Shown: positions 7,168 through 14,501 of the stretch, piece by piece | Position numbering within the stretch: the first letter of the stretch is position 1 | Layout of the letters: every line of letters begins with the position of its first letter | Origin: an uncultured Oscillibacter sp. | GTDB lineage: Bacteria > Bacillota > Clostridia > Oscillospirales > Oscillospiraceae | Length of the DNA stretch: 18,765 bases | Direction of reading: 5' to 3' | Assembly (NCBI GenBank): GCA_947245315.1 | Contig: CAMXNV010000016.1 | Span: 1 to 18,765 of the forward strand | Translations under genes and position numbers: made by a program | The notes under the pieces: model-generated | The model's input: only the letters and a program-made list of their open reading frames with translations | Database searches by the model: none | What the model was told of the DNA's origin: nothing

Positions 7168-8071
7168 AGTAGATGGGATTCAGATAGGCGCCGTCCCGCT
7201 GGAGCTCAAAGTGGAGATGGGGCCCAGTGGCCATGCCCGTGTCCCCCACCTCGGCGATCTTCTCCCCCTGCCGCACCGCCGCGCCGGAGCTGGCCGTCAC
7301 CCGGCTGCAATGGGCATAGAGGGTGGCGTAGCCCCCCTCGTGGGCCACGACGCAGTAGCGGCCATAGCTGCTGCTCTCCCCCACGGCGGTGACGGTGCCG
7401 TCGGCAAAGCAGTCCACCTCCGCCCCGGCCTCCGCCGCCAGGTCCACGCCGTAGTGAAAGCGCTCCTCCCCCTCCACCGGGTGGTCCCGATAGCCGAAGT
7501 CGGAGCTGACCACCCCGCCCGCCAGGGGCGGGCCGTAGTCAAAGCCCAGGCGCACCTGCTCCATGCTGACCCCCTTGGGCAGATTCTCCTGGGAGTAGAG
7601 CACATAGGCGGCGCTCTCCGCCGGAGGGTCCGCCTCCTCCCTCCGATAGCGCCGCAGCGTGTCCAGCCCGCCGGTGTCCAGCAGCCGCACAGGCCGGGCC
7701 GTGCCCGTCCCGGCCTCTTGGAGCGCTCCGGTGGGGACGGCCTCCTCCTCCTGGGGGTGGAACACCGCCTGGTAGAGCTCCTCCATGCTCCGCTCCCCGG
7801 AAAAGGCCCGGCCTACGGCGGAGAACACGGCCTGCACGTCCATATTCTGTTCCATGGCGGAGGACAGCATTTGGTTGAAGGCCGCCATTCTGGCCGGGAG
7901 CAGCAGCTTCGCCGCCACCAGCAGCACAAACACGCCTCCGCAGGCCACCAGCTGGGCCAGCCGCCGCAAATCCCTTCGGGACAGGGGCTCGCTCCTTCTC
8001 CGGCGGGCTCCCGCGCTCCGGCGGCGGCTGGCCATGGAGCGCATCCGCTTTCCCGTCTGCCGCGAGGTCAT
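7151..8071 (-). CDS. M23 peptidase-domain membrane protein (SpoIVFA-like)
   Basis: A 306-residue single-pass protein: an Arg-rich cytoplasmic N-terminus (1-38), a membrane helix (about 39-58), a stalk, and a C-terminal LytM/M23 domain (about 180-300). H206 and D210 (HYGVD), H254 (YAHC) and H285/H287 (GPHLHFEL) give a full zinc and catalytic set, so it could be an active peptidoglycan endopeptidase. The pairing with an M50 protease and a sigmaE-like promoter points to SpoIVFA, which in B. subtilis tethers and inhibits SpoIVFB until SpoIVB cuts it. A SpoIIQ-like or general murein hydrolase role is the alternative. The ATG at 8071 is chosen over upstream ATGs because GGAAGGAGGGG lies 7 nt before it. 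Confidence 0.82.
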   Translation of the reverse strand: MTSRQTGKRMRSMASRRRSAGARRRRSEPLSRRDLRRLAQLVACGGVFVLLVAAKLLLPARMAAFNQMLSSAMEQNMDVQAVFSAVGRAFSGERSMEELYQAVFHPQEEEAVPTGALQEAGTGTARPVRLLDTGGLDTLRRYRREEADPPAESAAYVLYSQENLPKGVSMEQVRLGFDYGPPLAGGVVSSDFGYRDHPVEGEERFHYGVDLAAEAGAEVDCFADGTVTAVGESSSYGRYCVVAHEGGYATLYAHCSRVTASSGAAVRQGEKIAEVGDTGMATGPHLHFELQRDGAYLNPIYYVSPL

Positions 8072-8143
8072 ATCCGTCCCCTCCTTCCAGCATCCGCCCA
8101 TCCGGGCGCCGGAGGGCGCGGCGTAGGGGGATCGTCTCATTGG

Positions 8144-8172
8144 ACTATATGCCCGTCCCTCCGAAAACATGC
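8144..8172 (-). promoter_or_regulatory. SigmaE-like promoter of the M23-M50 operon
   Basis: On the minus strand GCATGTT (8172-8166), exactly 14 nt, then CATATAGT (8151-8144). The B. subtilis sigmaE consensus is about kmATATT-N14-CATACAnT, so these match 6 of 7 and 7 of 8 positions with ideal spacing. The site is about 70 nt before the M23 start codon. No good sigmaA -35 box accompanies it. The spoIVF operon of B. subtilis is known to be sigmaE-dependent. Confidence 0.6.
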
Positions 8173-8217
8173 CTGGAAGTCCGGAGAGGCCGGATCAAAA
8201 ATGCGTCCCCCGCGGGC

Positions 8218-8246
8218 TTGTCTTTTGCGTGCAAACACGGTATAAT
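8218..8246 (+). promoter_or_regulatory. SigmaA promoter of the DUF4364 gene
   Basis: TTGTCT (8218-8223), a 17-nt spacer and a perfect TATAAT (8241-8246), 73 nt before the start codon at 8319. It is divergent from the sigmaE-like promoter of the M23 gene. Confidence 0.8.
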
Positions 8247-8318
8247 AAAAAGGAACTCCCTCTCCGGCGCTTGGGAGCTCCCCCTTCATCAACCCGGACC
8301 AGAGAGGAGGTCGCCGCC

Positions 8319-8843
8319 ATGCCGGGCTTCATTCAGGATCAACTGGAAATCAAATTCCTCATTCTCTACATCGCCGCCAGGGTGGAGGAGCCGGTGCCCT
8401 TCGACGCCATCCTGGACCTGACCCTCTGCGACGACGCCATCGACTACTTCGACTTCTCCGAGTGCCTGGCCGACCTGGTCCGCACGGAGCACCTGACCCT
8501 GGACGCCTCCGGCCTCTACGCCCTGACGGAGAAGGGCCGCCGGAACGGCGCCGCCTGCGAGTCCAGCCTCCCCTACTCCATCCGCCAGCGCTGCGACAAG
8601 AACCTGGAGGCTTGGAACCGGAGGCTCCGCCGCCGCCGGCAGGTGAAGGCCTCCTCGGAGCAGCGGCCCAACGGCACCTACACCGTGCGCCTCCAGCTGA
8701 CCGACGACAAGGGCGGCCTCATGGACCTCAAGCTGATGGTGGTGGACCAGGCCCAGGCCAAGGCGGTGGCCAAGCGCTTCCGGGAATCGCCGGAGCAGCT
8801 GTACGGCCAGATTCTCCGTCTGTTGCTGCCGGAAACGCCTTAG
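8319..8843 (+). CDS. DUF4364 family protein
   Basis: A 174-residue soluble protein matching DUF4364, a Clostridia family with an N-terminal winged-helix-like fold. Recognisable parts are the IQDQLEIKFLILYI start, DAILDLTLCDDAIDYFDFSECLADLV, LYALTEKGRRN, and a C-terminal alpha/beta half with TVRLQLTDDKGGLMDLKLMVVD. The fold suggests a DNA-binding regulator, but no target or ligand is known and none is evident here. The ATG at 8319 has AGAGGAGGT about 7 nt before it and a clear promoter; the frame is open further upstream but those starts lie in or before the promoter. It is monocistronic and ends at a shared terminator. Confidence 0.88.
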   Translation: MPGFIQDQLEIKFLILYIAARVEEPVPFDAILDLTLCDDAIDYFDFSECLADLVRTEHLTLDASGLYALTEKGRRNGAACESSLPYSIRQRCDKNLEAWNRRLRRRRQVKASSEQRPNGTYTVRLQLTDDKGGLMDLKLMVVDQAQAKAVAKRFRESPEQLYGQILRLLLPETP

Positions 8844-8867
8844 AGTCTGATTCAGACCCTTCAAAAA

Positions 8868-8899
8868 ACGCGGGTACGGAAAAAGCTCCGTACCCGCGT
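8868..8899. terminator. Bidirectional terminator of dnaE and DUF4364
   Basis: A perfect 13-bp stem, 8868-8880 with 8887-8899, loop AAAAGC. On the minus strand it starts 5 nt after the dnaE stop and is followed by six T, a textbook terminator. On the plus strand it follows the DUF4364 stop by about 25 nt with a weaker T-rich tail. Confidence 0.9.
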
Positions 8900-8903
8900 C
8901 TTG

Positions 8904-11900
8904 TTATTTCACCACCACGTTTTCCTCTCCCAGGGTCTCCCTGGCCTCCTCCACCAGGGCCCTGTGCAGCAGGACCCGGGTGCCGTAGACCTTCCGGGTG
9001 TCCGCCATGACCATTTTCACCTGGGTGTCCCCGGGGAACATGGTGAACACCAGCTTCATGTGCCGGACCGCCGGGTCCTCCAGGGTGGGGAATTTCAGAT
9101 ACAGGGTCTCCCCCTCCAGCAGCTTCTCCGCCTTGGCGGCGGGGGGCGGGGGCGGCAGCCCTCCCTCCGCCGTCTCCAGGGGATAGGCGGAGTCACACAT
9201 CAGCTGGGGGGCCTTCTCGTCCCGGACGGACAGCTTGCCCTTCACCACCACGGCCTGGTTCTCCCGGAGGTAGGGGCCGCAGAGGTCCAGCGTCTTGCTG
9301 AAACACAGCAGCTCAATGGAGCCGCTCTCGTCCTCCACCACCACATAGGCCATGAGGCTGTTGTTTTTCGTGGTCTTGGTTTTGCTGGAGGTCACCACCC
9401 CCGCCAGGGTCAGATACTGCCCGTCGGCGAAGCGGGTGGGGCCGTTCTCCTGGGCGAAGTCCTCCAACACCTTGCCGATGGGGGGCACCCGCAGCCGCCG
9501 CACCACGTCCCGGTAGCCGTCCATGGGGTGGCCGGAGAGGTAGAGGCCGGTGGTCTCCTTCTCCATGGTCATAAGCTCCTGGGCGGTGAACTCCGGGATA
9601 TCCGGCAGATGGACCGTCTCCGTCCCCCGGGCGGAGCGCCCGGCGGACATTCCGAAGAAGTCCAGCTGTCCCTCCAGATTGTTCCTCTGCCGCTGGGCGG
9701 CGGCGTCCAGCACCTTTTCATAGACCCGGATCAGCTGGGACCTCCGGGCCCCCGTGGAGTCGAAAGCCCCGGCCCGGATCAGGTTCTCCACCGCCCGCTT
9801 GTTCATGTCGCTGCCCGCCATCCGGCGGCAGAAATCGTGGAGGGAGGCGAAGGGGCCCGCCTCCTCCCGCTCCCGCATGACGGACTGAATGAAGCCCCGG
9901 CCGATGTTCTTGATGGCCACCAGCCCGAAGCGGATGCCCCCCTCCTCCACGGTGAAGCGGTCCAGGGAGCGGTTGATGTCCGGGGGCAGCAGGGCGATGC
10001 CGCAGTCCCGGCACTCGTTGATATAGCCCGCCACCTTGTCCGAGTTGTCCAGCACGCTGGTCAGTAGGGCCGCCATGTACTCCCGGGTATAGTGGCACTT
10101 GAAGTAGGCCGTCTGGTAGGCCACCACGGCGTAGGAGACGGCGTGGGCCTTGTTGAAGGCGTAGTTGGCAAAGTCGTAAATCTCCTGGTAGATGGCCTCC
10201 GCCGTGGCCTCGGGGATGCCGCCCGCCACGCAGCCGGCGATGCCCCGCTCCGGGTCCCCGTGGAGGAAGGCCTCCCGCTCCTTCTCGATGTCCTTGGCCT
10301 TCTTCTTGCTCATGGCCCGGCGGACCATGTCCGCCTGCCCCAGGGAGTAGCCCGCCAGGTCCTGGAAGATCTTGATGACCTGCTCCTGGTAGACGATGCA
10401 GCCGTAGGTGACGGACAGGATGGGCTCCAGGGAGGGGTGCCGGTAGCGGATGAGCTTGGGGTCCTGCTTGCAGGCGATGAACCGGGGGATGGAGTCCATG
10501 GGCCCGGGCCGGTAGAGGGCGATGATGGCCGTGATGTCCTCAATGTTCTGGGGCTTGAGCCCCACGCAGACCCCGGTCATGCCGGTGGACTCCATCTGGA
10601 ACACGCCGGAGGTCTTCCCCGCCGCCAGCATCTCATAGGTCTCGGCGTCCCCCTCCGGAAGGTCCTCCAGGCGGAAGTCCGGCTGGTGCTGCTTCAAAAG
10701 CTGCACCGCGTCCTCCAGCACCGTCAGGTTCCGCAGGGCCAGGAAGTCCATTTTGAGCAGCCCCAGCTCCTCCAGGGTCACCATGCCGTACTGGCAGACC
10801 ACGATGTCGTCGTTCTTGGCCAGGGGCACGTACTCGTAGACGGGCCGCCGGGTGATGACCACCCCGGCGGCGTGGGTGGAGGCGTTCCGGGGCATGCCCT
10901 CCAGCATCCGGGCGGTGTCAATCAAGCGCCGCACCGTCTCGTCGCTGTTATAGAGGTCGCTGAGGGACTTGGTCAGCCGCAGGGCGTCCGCCAGGGTGAT
11001 GTGGGCCCCGGGGGGATTGGGAATCTGCTTGGCGATCTGATCCACCTCGGCGTAGGGCAGGTTCATCACCCGCCCCACGTCCCGGACCACCGCCCGGGCG
11101 GCCATGGTGCCGAAGGTGACGATCTGGGCCACGTGGTCCTCCCCGTACTTTTGGCGGACGTACTCGATGACCTCCCCCCGGCGGGTGTCGCCGAAGTCCA
11201 TGTCGATATCCGGCATGCTCACCCGCTCCGGGTTCAGAAAGCGCTCGAAGTAGAGGCCGTACTTCACGGGGTCGATGTCCGTGATGCCCAGGCAGTAGCT
11301 GACCATAGACCCCGCGGCGCTGCCCCGGCCCGGCCCCACGGGGATGCCCACGCTTCGGGCGTAGCGGACGAAGTCCGAGACGATGAGGAAGTAGTCCGTG
11401 AAGCCCATCTTCTCGATCATGTCCTGCTCGTATTGGAGCTGCTCCCGGTGGCTGCCGTCCTCCCCGTAGCGGGCCCGGTAGCCCTCCTCGCAGAGCTCCT
11501 TCAAGTAGGAGAAGCTGTCATAGCCCGGGGGCAGCTGGAACTCCGGCAGGTGGTACTTGCCGAAGATGAAGTCCATGGTGCACATCTCCGCCACCCTGGC
11601 CGTGTTCTCCAGGGCCCCCTCGTATCCGGCGAAAAGGGCCTCCATCTCCTCCCCGCTCCGGAGGTAGAAGTTCCGGGGCTCGTAGCGCATCCGGTTCTCG
11701 TCCTCCAGCAGCTTCCCCGTCTGGATGCAGAGAAGCACGTCGTGGGCCTCCGCGTCCCCCTTCCGGAGATAGTGGGCGTCGTTGGTGCAGACCATGGGCA
11801 GGCCCGTCTCCTGGTGAATGCGGAGCAGCCCCTGGTTCACCACGGCCTGGTCCCGGATGCCGTGGTCCTGGAGCTCCAAGTAAAAATGGTCCGGGCCGAA

Positions 11901-12398
11901 GAGCTCCGCCAGCTCCAGGGCGTAGCGCTTCGCGTTCTCATACTCCCCGTTCCGCAGCCGCCGGGGAATCTCCCCCGCCAGGCAGGCGGACAGGGCCACC
12001 AGGCCCTTGCTGTGCTGCCGGAGGAGCTCCAGGTCGATCCGGGGCTTGATATAGAAGCCCTCGGTCCAGGCCATGGAGACCAGGTAGGAGAGGTTCCGAT
12101 AGCCCTCCTCGTTCTCGCAGAGGAGGACCAGGTGGCGGCTCTCGGCGTCGAACTCGTGGACCTTGTCGGTGAGGCGGCGGCCCTCCGCCGTGACGTAGAC
12201 CTCGCAGCCGATGATGGGCTTGATCCCCTCCGCCTTGCAGGCCCGGTAGAAGTCCACCGCGCCGTACATGACCCCGTGGTCCGTGATGGCGCAGGCGGTC
12301 TGGCCCATCTCCTTTACGATTTTGGGCAGGTCCCGGATGCGGCACGCGCCGTCCAGGAGGCTGTATTCCGTGTGGACATGCAGGTGGACAAAGGACAT
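8904..12398 (-). CDS. dnaE: DNA polymerase III subunit alpha (DnaE)
   Basis: A 1164-residue family C replicative polymerase of the DnaE type; it lacks the PolC exonuclease insertion. The N-terminal PHP domain opens HLHVHTEYSLLDG (5-17). The palm carries PDIDMDFGD (P396; catalytic D399 and D401) and a third Asp, D551, in KMDFLALRNL. A helix-hairpin-helix region, an OB fold (about 960-1060, LAGVVTSSKTKTTKNN...) and a short C-terminal domain follow. Length is normal and the frame intact. GGGGGAGG lies about 5 nt before the ATG, 18 nt after the DUF3788 stop. In Clostridia dnaE often follows whiA; here three small genes intervene. It is the last gene of the minus-strand cluster. Confidence 0.97.
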   Translation of the reverse strand: MSFVHLHVHTEYSLLDGACRIRDLPKIVKEMGQTACAITDHGVMYGAVDFYRACKAEGIKPIIGCEVYVTAEGRRLTDKVHEFDAESRHLVLLCENEEGYRNLSYLVSMAWTEGFYIKPRIDLELLRQHSKGLVALSACLAGEIPRRLRNGEYENAKRYALELAELFGPDHFYLELQDHGIRDQAVVNQGLLRIHQETGLPMVCTNDAHYLRKGDAEAHDVLLCIQTGKLLEDENRMRYEPRNFYLRSGEEMEALFAGYEGALENTARVAEMCTMDFIFGKYHLPEFQLPPGYDSFSYLKELCEEGYRARYGEDGSHREQLQYEQDMIEKMGFTDYFLIVSDFVRYARSVGIPVGPGRGSAAGSMVSYCLGITDIDPVKYGLYFERFLNPERVSMPDIDMDFGDTRRGEVIEYVRQKYGEDHVAQIVTFGTMAARAVVRDVGRVMNLPYAEVDQIAKQIPNPPGAHITLADALRLTKSLSDLYNSDETVRRLIDTARMLEGMPRNASTHAAGVVITRRPVYEYVPLAKNDDIVVCQYGMVTLEELGLLKMDFLALRNLTVLEDAVQLLKQHQPDFRLEDLPEGDAETYEMLAAGKTSGVFQMESTGMTGVCVGLKPQNIEDITAIIALYRPGPMDSIPRFIACKQDPKLIRYRHPSLEPILSVTYGCIVYQEQVIKIFQDLAGYSLGQADMVRRAMSKKKAKDIEKEREAFLHGDPERGIAGCVAGGIPEATAEAIYQEIYDFANYAFNKAHAVSYAVVAYQTAYFKCHYTREYMAALLTSVLDNSDKVAGYINECRDCGIALLPPDINRSLDRFTVEEGGIRFGLVAIKNIGRGFIQSVMREREEAGPFASLHDFCRRMAGSDMNKRAVENLIRAGAFDSTGARRSQLIRVYEKVLDAAAQRQRNNLEGQLDFFGMSAGRSARGTETVHLPDIPEFTAQELMTMEKETTGLYLSGHPMDGYRDVVRRLRVPPIGKVLEDFAQENGPTRFADGQYLTLAGVVTSSKTKTTKNNSLMAYVVVEDESGSIELLCFSKTLDLCGPYLRENQAVVVKGKLSVRDEKAPQLMCDSAYPLETAEGGLPPPPPAAKAEKLLEGETLYLKFPTLEDPAVRHMKLVFTMFPGDTQVKMVMADTRKVYGTRVLLHRALVEEARETLGEENVVVK

Positions 12399-12416
12399 GG
12401 CGCCTCCCCCTTTCCC

Positions 12417-12869
12417 TTATTTCTTCGCCGGCTTGGCCCGGAGGGCCAGCAGGGCCTTGATATCCTCCAGAACCTCCGGCGAGGTCAAATCCAGCATCAG
12501 CCAGCGGCCCATTTTTGACGAGGCCGTCTTCCGGTACAGCGCCCGGGTGTACTCCGTGCAGGTCAAGAGCACCCCCGCCGCCGCCGCCTCGTCCTTGGGG
12601 GCCACGGAGATCATGGCCGTCACGTAACCCGGCCGGAGGTACACGGTGGCCAGGGCCTTGCCGCCCTTTTTGAATTTCAGGTTCCACCCCGGCTCCAGGC
12701 CGCAGCGGCTGTACTCCGCCCGGGGCTCCGCGCCGTAGGCGTCTCGGAGGTACTGCCGGAGCTCCGGCCAGAGGGGGCTGTCCGCATAGCGGTCAAGCTC
12801 TTCCATAGAGGGCTGCCGGTCCATGGGGAACCGCTGAGCCCAGGTTCTTGTATCGTTCGTCAATCTCAT
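12417..12869 (-). CDS. DUF3788 family protein
   Basis: A 150-residue soluble protein with the DUF3788 pattern: a helical start (MEELDRYADSPLWPELRQYL), then YSRCGLEPGWNLKFKKGGKALATVYLRPGY, a strand-rich middle (VTAMISVAPKDEAAA) and a C-terminal helix after MGRWLMLDL. Its biochemical role is unknown. The ATG at 12869 overlaps the stop of the upstream gene (ATGA), which favours coupled translation, although AGGAG is only 2-3 nt away; an in-frame TTG at 12863 has better spacing. It is the third gene of a tight three-gene group between whiA and dnaE. Confidence 0.8.
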   Translation of the reverse strand: MRLTNDTRTWAQRFPMDRQPSMEELDRYADSPLWPELRQYLRDAYGAEPRAEYSRCGLEPGWNLKFKKGGKALATVYLRPGYVTAMISVAPKDEAAAAGVLLTCTEYTRALYRKTASSKMGRWLMLDLTSPEVLEDIKALLALRAKPAKK

Positions 12870-13210
12870 TTCTCCTTTTTCTTCCGTATTTCCTTCCCGC
12901 AGCGGGGACAGCGCTTGGGCAGCGGGTGAAAGACCATATAAATCCAAGCCCATACTCCCCCAAAGGCCGTGGGACAGAGGGGCGCGCCGCAGTGGGGGCA
13001 CACCGTACAGAGCTCCGCTGTCAGCGAGCCCATGGCGGTCAGAAGCATGAGGCCGGCCGCCTGGAGCCGAAGGGGGGAATCCCGTCCCTGGAGGTAAAAC
13101 GACAGCAGCGCCAGCCCCAGCGTCGCCAGGAGCAGCAGCTGCCCGGCCCAGTGGGCCCGGACAAATTTCGGCGTTTTTCCGTCTCTCTCAAAATCGTCTG
13201 CTTTTTTCAT
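12866..13210 (-). CDS. Small membrane protein with C-terminal zinc ribbon (second copy)
   Basis: A 114-residue protein with a charged N-terminus, two hydrophobic helices (about 21-40 and 48-66), and a C-terminal zinc ribbon made of CPHCG and CPRCG about 30 residues apart, separated by a hydrophobic stretch (FGGVWAWIYMVF). It ends in a Lys-rich tail (KEIRKKKEK). It has the same layout as the upstream gene product and is probably a diverged duplicate. Start and stop both overlap neighbours by ATGA (13210 and 12866), so the three genes are translationally coupled. No known family is recognised; the ribbon may bind nucleic acid or protein at the membrane. Confidence 0.8.
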   Translation of the reverse strand: MKKADDFERDGKTPKFVRAHWAGQLLLLATLGLALLSFYLQGRDSPLRLQAAGLMLLTAMGSLTAELCTVCPHCGAPLCPTAFGGVWAWIYMVFHPLPKRCPRCGKEIRKKKEK

Positions 13211-13503
13211 TGCTCTTTCTGGACGGCCTCCCCGCAGCGGGGACAGTGGGCGGGCATGCGCCTGGGCAATCTAGGGAACTGGTACAGCGGCGCGCCGCAC
13301 CGGGGGCAGACGATGCCCAGCCAGCCCACGATCAGCCCGGCGATGAGGAGGGCCGTCCCCGCGGCAACAAGGGCGATCCACCCGCCCTTCCCGGACCACT
13401 GCCAAAGATAGCCGCCGAGAAGGACCAGCCCGACGCCCGGCAAGGCCAGGAGATCGCTGAGCCGCTTCGCTCCAAAGCAGTCAAGTTTCCTCTGTTTTTT
13501 CAC
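13207..13503 (-). CDS. Small membrane protein with C-terminal zinc ribbon (first copy)
   Basis: A 98-residue protein from the GTG at 13503: a basic N-terminus (MKKQRKLDCFGAKRL), two hydrophobic helices (about 17-34 and 41-63), and a zinc ribbon CPRCG...CPRCG about 21 residues apart, joined by an Arg-rich loop (FPRLPRRMPAH). The GTG is preceded by AAAGGGCGG, an imperfect ribosome binding site; a TTG at 13533 would add ten residues and has none. It lies 65 nt after whiA and overlaps the next gene. Function unknown; paralogous to that next gene. Confidence 0.75.
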   Translation of the reverse strand: MKKQRKLDCFGAKRLSDLLALPGVGLVLLGGYLWQWSGKGGWIALVAAGTALLIAGLIVGWLGIVCPRCGAPLYQFPRLPRRMPAHCPRCGEAVQKEQ

Positions 13504-13568
13504 TGCAATCCGCCCTTTCTCCCTACAAGGCAAATACCTTTACACCAATTGGTTTTCCTGAGCAAATC

Positions 13569-14474
13569 TCACAAGCCCTCCGCCAGCTCCACCAGCTTCC
13601 GCAGACGGTGGTTCAGGCAGGATTTCGTCACCGGCGGGTCGAACTCCTCCGCCAGCTCCGACAGGCTCAGCTCCGGGTATCGCAGCCGCAGGGCCGCCGT
13701 CTCCTGGAGCTTGTCCGGCAGTTTTTTCAGACGCCCCGCCGCCTCCAGCTTTCGGATGGCCTCCCCCTGGCTCTGGGCGGCCTCCACCGCCTTGTCCAGG
13801 TTGGCGCTGTCGCAGTTCAGCCGCCGGTTCACGCTGTTCCGCAGGTCCTTCTCCAGCTTGGCGGACATGATCCGCATGGCCGCCACCGGCGCGCCGATGA
13901 GGGTGAGAAAGTCCTCGATCTGGTCGCTCTGCTTGAAGTAGGTGACGGAGCTGCCGTTCCGGGTGACGCTCTTGGGGGGATAGCCGCTCTCCCGGAGGAG
14001 CACCTCCAGTTCCCGGCTGGCCTGGAGGTGGGAGCTGGTCAGCTCCAGGTGGTAGCGCTTGGCGGGGTCCGTCACGCTGCCCCCGGCGAAGAAGCAGCCC
14101 CGGAAGAAGGCCGCCCGGCAGCACTCCTCCTCCACCATGGCGAAGTTGACGTGGAGGGCCAGGCTCTGCCGGGGCGCGTAGCCCAGCTGGTTGATGATGC
14201 GATCCAGCTTCTCCTGCCGGTTGATCTGGAAGACCAGCTTCCCCGCCGGCTCCGCCGCCAGGTCCGGCTGCCGGTCGAAGCGGAGGTCGAAGGCCCGCTG
14301 GAACAGCCGGGGCAGCCGGGCGGCCAGGTTGGGGTTCTCCGTGATGACCCGGACCTCCGAGGCGTTGAAGGTGTGGCAGTAGAGCAGCACGCCGTAGGCC
14401 TCCGCCTGGGCGCAGCAGCGCCGCTGGACCGGCAGCCTGCACAGCTCGTTTTTCGTGTCAAAGGAAAAGGACAT
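13569..14474 (-). CDS. whiA: WhiA, DNA-binding protein with LAGLIDADG-like domain
   Basis: A 301-residue WhiA. It has the typical start MSFSFDTKNELCR, a degenerate LAGLIDADG homing-endonuclease fold (about 100-190, with FFRGCFFAGGSV and KRYHLEL), and a C-terminal helix-turn-helix (LSLSELAEEFDPPVTKSCLNHRLRKL, about 265-292). In Bacillus WhiA binds the nucleoid and affects cell division and chromosome segregation; in actinomycetes it controls sporulation. GGGAGGAA lies about 6 nt before the ATG. It follows yvcK by 27 nt, as in most Firmicutes. The HPr-like crh gene that follows in Bacillus is absent. Confidence 0.95.
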   Translation of the reverse strand: MSFSFDTKNELCRLPVQRRCCAQAEAYGVLLYCHTFNASEVRVITENPNLAARLPRLFQRAFDLRFDRQPDLAAEPAGKLVFQINRQEKLDRIINQLGYAPRQSLALHVNFAMVEEECCRAAFFRGCFFAGGSVTDPAKRYHLELTSSHLQASRELEVLLRESGYPPKSVTRNGSSVTYFKQSDQIEDFLTLIGAPVAAMRIMSAKLEKDLRNSVNRRLNCDSANLDKAVEAAQSQGEAIRKLEAAGRLKKLPDKLQETAALRLRYPELSLSELAEEFDPPVTKSCLNHRLRKLVELAEGL

Positions 14475-14501
14475 GGCGTTCCTCCCTTCCCGGGGCGTTC
14501 C

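Noticed and set aside
8144..8151. TATAGT as a sigmaA -10 box for the M23 gene
   Set aside because: There is no acceptable -35 at 16-18 nt, while the sigmaE-type pair has ideal spacing.
10092..12518. An 808-codon open frame on the plus strand opposite dnaE
   Set aside because: It mirrors the dnaE codons (third-position G/C removes stops on the other strand), has low-complexity His/Val/Gly-rich content and no motifs.
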